Notes under the pieces: model-generated
The model's input: only the letters and a program-made list of their open reading frames with translations
What the model was told of the DNA's origin: nothing
The model's database searches: none
Shown here: positions 53,267-64,000 of the stretch, in pieces
Layout: each line of letters starts with the position of its first letter
How positions within the stretch are numbered: the stretch's first letter is position 1
Program-made: the position numbers and the translations under genes
NCBI RefSeq assembly: GCF_949628265.1
Contig: NC_088788.1
Location: forward strand, 18,724,001 to 18,788,000
Direction of reading: 5' to 3'
Length of the DNA: 64,000 nucleotides
Origin: Cloeon dipterum
Lineage: Eukaryota > Arthropoda > Insecta > Ephemeroptera > Baetidae

Positions 53267-56128
53267 TCAAATGAGGCGGCCTGGGCAGGGACATGGAAGT
53301 GATTGGAAGTAGGTGGTTGCTTTCTCAGCTGACTCGCTGGTTATGTTGTACAGGGGATGGCAAGGGACCTGAAAATTTAATCAAAAATACAATTGAGCCA
53401 ACGAGGAACCCCCCATGGTCCTTCCACCCCTGCCAAATTTTTTCTCCATTAAACCCATAACGTAAGTGATGAACCACTAGTCAAAATTCCATCCAGCATT
53501 GTTTCTGAAATACGGATTAGACAAAATGTTATGAAAAAACTTGAAACTCGATTTAAATATCCACTTTTAGTTCAATCACGCTAATTATTTGGTATGTGGT
53601 TCTTCTTGACGGGACAAACAAATGGTGGGTCATTATTGACATCTTAAAACCACTCAATTTTAACATTGAGGTCATAATGGTCAATAAAACATAAAATAAT
53701 AATTGCACTATAAACATATTCTGAGAGCTCATAAATTTTGCTATATTTTATACCTATTTTTTCAATATTGCAAATATTTTAGACAGTAAATAACATTAAA
53801 CTATTTATTAACCTCTGCTCAGCACAATACATCCTGTAAGCTATGAGCTCACCGGGTCCCAATAATACCACTGAGCAGATAACATGGGACCTGAGTGGCC
53901 GCAGAGGATCTTGGGACCAGTGAGGCCATCTTTTCGCCTCTCCGCACCGAGGTCTTTAATTGAAACGTCAGTAATTAAATTTGTTCCTAAGGCCGCGGGA
54001 AAGATGCGAAAACCAGCAAGTGGTGAGTCAGCGCCGGTTGAGCTATTTCAGAATTTCAGTCACTAAATTATACATTTTTTTTTTAATTTAATGTTTCACA
54101 TGGTGAATTATCACTACTAATAGTTTTATTTTTAAGAAAACATTTTGATCCTATGGCCTGATACAAGATTTTTACTTCGAGAAATAGTCAAAATTACAAA
54201 AATTGCATATCGCACGATTTGTCTCGTCAATGAGAATCTACATACCAAATTTCACAATCATTGGATCAAGTTTCCCATTTTTCAAAAAATTAACGTGGAA
54301 AATCCTATAAGAACCCATACTAAGGTTGGCCTCCATAGCTCTCCTACAGTGCTAGATGGAAACTAGAAATTTTCCCATGGAGATTTTCTTATTTTCTGTC
54401 TGGTGGACTAAACCCCAGAAGCATGGTTTCCCTGTTCATTTAAATAAATTTTAACCCTGTGATCAATTAAGTGTGACACGAAAAAATGGTTTAGATTTCC
54501 AAAAAATTAATCCGTTAAAGAATATATAATTACCAATTTGTTTTCCGGAGGTCCTATCACGGTTGGGTGGCTAGGGTCAAACCCAAATTGAGCAACTGAG
54601 ATGCCGCTTAAACCATAACAAGTGTGATACAAATCTTGAGATCTGAAACATATTCAATTTAATTTTAAATTCGGCCAATCAGCGTGACTGATTGCTTACT
54701 TTCCTGGCTTGTCAATGATGCCCCCTCGGGGGTGCTGGCAGCATATTAGCAAGTACTCTTGTAAGGCCTCTTGGTTGAACAGCAGACTTAACGGCATTGG
54801 CATACCCTCTAAAGACAGAAGTTGTTGTTAATTTCTTGACTCAACAAGAATAAGAAATTTTGCCTTTTGTCTTAAGGATTAGATTTATTAACGGGAAGGC
54901 GCCTCCTTGCCAAAAAGAATAGCAACCGTCTACAAGTTTGTTCGTGCGGCCTTGGAAGCCACCCTCGAGCTTCATTTGACGTGAAACAGCCCACCGCTGG
55001 AAACGAAATTTCAATAACAAAACAAACAATTGCTGCAAAGATTAACCAAGAAAGCTGGGAAGTCGATGAGATCCTCTTGTCCCATTAAAAATAACGCAGC
55101 TAGTCCACAAAAAGCATATCCTCCGTGGGCCTCCATGCCAGGAACACCTGCGAATCCGCCTTCGTACGTCTGACACCTTAGCGCGAGCATCATAAGATTC
55201 ATTTTATGATTTTTCCTAAACCATTTCTTCAATACCGCACGATCCACTCGGCAGATCCAGAGAATAACTCTTCAGTGTAAATATTGGTCAGTCTTGCAAT
55301 GGACAGGGCACAATAAACTCCTCGAATGTCGGCCTCACTTCCATGATGCATCGAGAAAGAGCTGTCGGCGTTCTTTAACGAGTACAGGAACTTTTGCAGC
55401 TTCTCTCTGCTCAAGGTTGGAATTATACTTTTGAAATACCAAGCAGTGAATTCAACACTCGCCTGTCTATCAGAGCCATCGCTTCTACTGTCCCCAAAGT
55501 ACAAAGAGCATTTACTGCTGCGTACGTTGGGGCAAGGTGAGCGCTTTGTCCAGGACCCCCTCCGAAGCCACCACTTTCTGTCTGACATCTGCAAATTCAG
55601 TGCATTTGAATTAGATGAGTGGTCAAGATAACAATTTGAATTAATTTAACCTAGCTAAACGCGCAACTAAAGCTGAAGAAACTTCTGCATTTGGCGGATT
55701 TTCCAGCAGGCTTAATGAGTGTAGAATCCAGTAACACAGCCAAGGCTGACTGGAATCTAGGACCTGCAGGTGGCAATGAATTATGTAAGTCCTATGTGAA
55801 AGTGTTTAAAACTATGCCAAACCTCATATCCTTTGGGAAGATACTTAAGGGACGAGTTCAAAAATTCTAAATGCTGCTTTCTGTTCAGCACTGGCAAGTC
55901 TGGTTCTATTTCAGAAGCCAATCCAGTTTGATACAACAACTCTTCACAATTGTCTTCGACATTGATCTGAAAATAATATGTTACGTTTTTTCTTCAAAAT
56001 ATTACAAATAAAAAATTTAGAATCTAATTTTAAACCCCTATTACCTGTTCAATCGAGGTCACGGTTGAAACATTTTCTTCGTCGAATCTGAAATCCTTGA
56101 TGAGTTTAAGGTCTCGACCGTTTGCCAT
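53267..56128 (-). CDS. FNTB: Protein farnesyltransferase subunit beta
   Basis: This is the catalytic beta subunit that, with FNTA, attaches farnesyl to CaaX proteins such as Ras and lamins. Exons: 56128-56045, 55966-55823, 55763-55651, 55588-55463, 55406-55236, 55176-55047, 54996-54864, 54808-54700, 54642-54534, 53368-53267 (1221 nt, 406 aa; human 437). Seen: prenyltransferase alpha-alpha repeats with CQTESGGFGGGPGQSAHLAP, FSMHHGSEADIRGVYCALS, CQTYEGGFAGVPGMEAHGGY and RQMKLEGGFQGRTNKLVDGC. The zinc site is complete: Asp and Cys in DGCYSFWQ, His in YHTCYGLSG. Two short introns (55407-55462 and 54809-54863) must begin with GC to keep the frame. The last intron (1165 bp) carries repeat copy 2. 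The short last exon ends HPLYNITSESAEKATTYF and a Cys/Pro-rich tail. Confidence 0.95.
53813..54070 (+). repeat. SINE-like dispersed repeat, copy 2
   Basis: Reverse complement of the repeat type at 41245-41516, inserted in the last FNTB intron. It begins CTCTGCTCAGC and shares GAGCTCACCGGGTCC, TGGCCGCAGAGGA and ACCAGCAAGTGGTGA with copy 1. Confidence 0.85.
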
Positions 56129-57091
56129 CTCGCAGTCGGGTATGATGGAATTCAGTGCTTCTCGTCAGTCAGTAATACATAAATCGAGTGATGTAACTTA
56201 TTTATGTAGTTTGTGTGCAGGTGCATACAATAAACGAAAATGAAGAGGCATTCAAATACTCTGGCACTTTTCTCTTTATCGTCGTTTCGTCTTCCTTTCA
56301 CGCGCACCTGGAGGTCCTCCGCTCTGTCACTGTTGCCGCATAAAGGGGGAGTGTTTAATGGGGTTTGGCTGAGGAGTGAAAAGAAGTTAAGCGTAATTTT
56401 ACTCTACAGCTAGATATAAAACAGGTATTACTAAAATAAGTTAAATTGTTTTAAAATTGTAATTTTTTTTAATTATTTCTTAAAAAATTCAGACATGTTT
56501 AAGGAAAAGCGGTCAGATTCTGTTAATCCTTTCGAAACACTACCGCCAAGGTACCGCTGCCAGCTGAGTTTGTCCACTCTTGCAAGCAAGGGGAATAGGG
56601 AATCAATTTCTGTGCCTTGGAAACGAAAACTGACCAAAGAGAAAGAGACCCGTCATCTCCAGTTGTTATTATGAAAACAACCAACGCAATAAGGGATATT
56701 TATCGTTAATCAAAGATTTAGAACCCTATGCACAGCACACTGAGTCGAGAATTTTCGAATAGAAGACCCCGTAGCCCAATGTGACGCAGCTACATCGCGA
56801 TAATAAAAATCGCAACCATAACAAAGTATGTAAAGTTTTAGCATTTTTACGTGACAGTTGAAGTTCGAAAACTATTACCGCTTTGTACCTGCTAGATAAA
56901 TATTTTTCACCACACTTATCGAACACTTTAGAGACACAGCTGTTACTATTTTTTGTTTATTTTGTTCCCACATCCTGCATTAGGGAAACAATATTTTCTT
57001 TCGTAAGTGATGTGGCAGACCACTATAATCTTTATTGCAATTTTGAAAACTTTTGTGGATTCTCTAAATCCGGCACTTAATTATTTGCAGA
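56129..57091. promoter_or_regulatory. Divergent FNTB / SEL1L promoter interval
   Basis: About 960 bp separate the two divergent start codons. No coding exon or clear TATA box is seen. The region must contain both promoters. Confidence 0.5.
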
Positions 57092-62497
<5,406 letters not shown>

Positions 62498-63607
62498 AGA
62501 CAGTGACTGTTTAAAATACGATGGATTTTTACAAACGAGTTTAAAGCGAAAGTGCGGGCCTGAGCTGCTGAGTGGAGTTCAGTTGGTCCTCAGTTGGCCT
62601 CGTTTCACATTTTTTGCGCGCGGGGTTGCGTGAACCGTGCATGTTAAATCTGGAAATTGTGCGAAGCAGCGAATTTGGCCAAAGGTTTTGAAACCTTATG
62701 TGATTTGGTTTGTTGACTTTTTATTGTTCTTATGTTTCTGCGTTAATTTTTGGAATTTCTGCTCTCGCGGCGACAGGGGCGTCGTCTGCTCGAACTGAAA
62801 TCCCTAAAATTATGTTCTCCAATGATTGTTGTGAAATTTCCTTGGATGCGCACTGTGTAAAATGAATATAAAAGTGATTGAAATAATAGAATTTGTATTA
62901 TTAAATAAACATATTACAAAATTATCTAAGTACAAAAATAACACAAAACTTACATTACACTATTATAATTTTTAATCTAAAATTAGCATCAATTTTGGTC
63001 ATTTTTCTTTAAGAGTCCAGGGCACTTTGGTCTAAATTTGGGATCGCCTGATTTTCCCGAAATTGCGGTGATTTGGAATTTTCCAATATATTTGGATATT
63101 GCCAGAGTTGCTGGAATTTAAAAAAATCATGTTTTGTTCCAATTAAAAGGTTAAATTAAATATCGATATCATACCAAGGAAATTATTAAGAAGAGCGAAT
63201 GAAAGCTGGTTCAAAAATTTGATATTTGACCATTTGCCATGCAAAATCCCAAGATGATTTTTAATTTTTTGAGCTGGCAGTTCTGCGCATAACTCAAAAA
63301 CTGCGTTGGATCAAAAATTTCCCCTGGGGATATCTCTTAACTCATTGGATACAACACGAGCTCAAAATGTCACCAAAATCTAAACCGTCAAATCATAAGG
63401 GTTTCCTTGTCAGTATTTTATCAATCATGATGTCCGAAAAGTAGCAGAATTGAGTCGGAGAAAGTTGAAACAAAATATGATATTATATTTTTGTACAAAT
63501 TCCTTCCTTTCGGACATATATTCTAAATCACCTATTTCGGGCTGATTCCATTCAGATTCAGACAAAAGTACGCGTCGCCGAAGTTTTTTTCGTTTCTTGG
63601 GTCTAAC
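62498..63607. other. SEL1L 3' UTR and convergent spacer
   Basis: A plus-strand AATAAA at 62904-62909 fits a SEL1L 3' UTR of about 0.4 kb. The remaining AT-rich spacer has no supported feature; the minus-strand gene ending at 63608 reads toward it. Confidence 0.5.
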
Positions 63608-64000
63608 TCACAAATCCTCATCAGGGTTCCTTTGATTGTCCTGTCGCGCCGACTGGATGATCCTCTTCCGAACGCCTAGCAGGTACCGCATATAAGCCCT
63701 TGGCGAGAATTGGGGTCTCGGTTGGTGGGGCAGCGGGGGCAGTTGGTGGGGCTGCTGCCAACGCGCCCTCTGCCTGCGCACCGGCCGCGGCGGCTCCTCT
63801 TCGCACAGCTGTTGCCACTGCGGCGGATTCCTCAAACTGGCCTCCAGTCTCGCACACGAGGCCTCCAGCTGCCGCTCCAAGGGCGAGGGTTCGTACCAAG
63901 AAAACCGGGAGGGGGCGGTGACGGGTTGCGCAGGGTAGGAGCTGCTGCAGTGGAAGCACGCGCCTCGCGAGTGCGGACGCTCCTCGAGGGGTCTCGGTGG
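63608..64000 (-). CDS. C-terminal exon of an unrecognised protein (truncated by window edge)
   Basis: An open frame of 130 codons runs from the right edge to a stop at 63608. Composition is Arg/Pro/Gln-rich with a CFHCSSSYP patch near the edge, a Glu/Leu/Ala helix (PLERQLEASCARLEASLR) and a basic end (AYMRYLLGVRKRIIQSARQD). High GC and an uninterrupted frame against an AT-rich flank support coding. I do not recognise the family. An overlapping frame is also open, so the call is tentative. Confidence 0.5.
   Translation of the reverse strand, partial: PPRPLEERPHSRGACFHCSSSYPAQPVTAPSRFSWYEPSPLERQLEASCARLEASLRNPPQWQQLCEEEPPRPVRRQRARWQQPHQLPPLPHQPRPQFSPRAYMRYLLGVRKRIIQSARQDNQRNPDEDL

Overview
The window looks like part of an arthropod, probably insect, nuclear genome. 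It holds intron-rich genes with many short introns (about 55-100 bp), conserved animal housekeeping genes, insect-style TCAGTT initiator-like motifs, abundant GA/CT microsatellites and small non-autonomous transposons. The species cannot be named from the sequence alone. I rebuilt gene models by hand from splice sites and reading phase. There are six recognisable conserved genes, a tandem pair of unusual bHLH genes and one unidentified gene end.

Left part (1-9.2 kb): muskelin (minus strand, C-terminal part outside the window) is followed by two tandem minus-strand genes, copy A (3516-5514) and copy B (7119-9171). Both encode a divergent MAX-type bHLH joined to a long Asp/Glu-rich tail. Copy B is intact (295 aa). 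Copy A carries a one-base frameshift before its acidic tail and an altered basic region. A 683-bp hAT-type non-autonomous transposon with a perfect 8-bp target duplication lies between the copies.

Middle (9.2-45 kb): a gene-poor stretch with a 150-bp foldback element leads to Tousled-like kinase (TLK, minus), whose coding exons span 13.0-40.7 kb. Its giant introns carry long (GA)n tracts and several candidate alternative first exons. All candidates that begin with ATG end in the same phase and would join one shared acceptor at 25253, giving different N-termini.

Right part (45-64 kb): AVL9 (minus, 12 exons) and MAX (plus) are divergently arranged. MAX and the farnesyltransferase beta subunit FNTB (minus) converge, with their polyadenylation signals about 70 bp apart. 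FNTB and SEL1L (plus) are divergent. A dispersed SINE-like repeat occurs three times: upstream of the first TLK coding exon, in an FNTB intron and in a SEL1L intron. The last 400 bp hold the C-terminal end of an unrecognised minus-strand gene.

The most novel element is the MAX-derived tandem pair. The bona fide MAX gene sits about 43 kb away on the same window and shares an intron position with the pair, so the pair most likely arose by duplication of MAX, loss of the leucine zipper and gain of an acidic tail.
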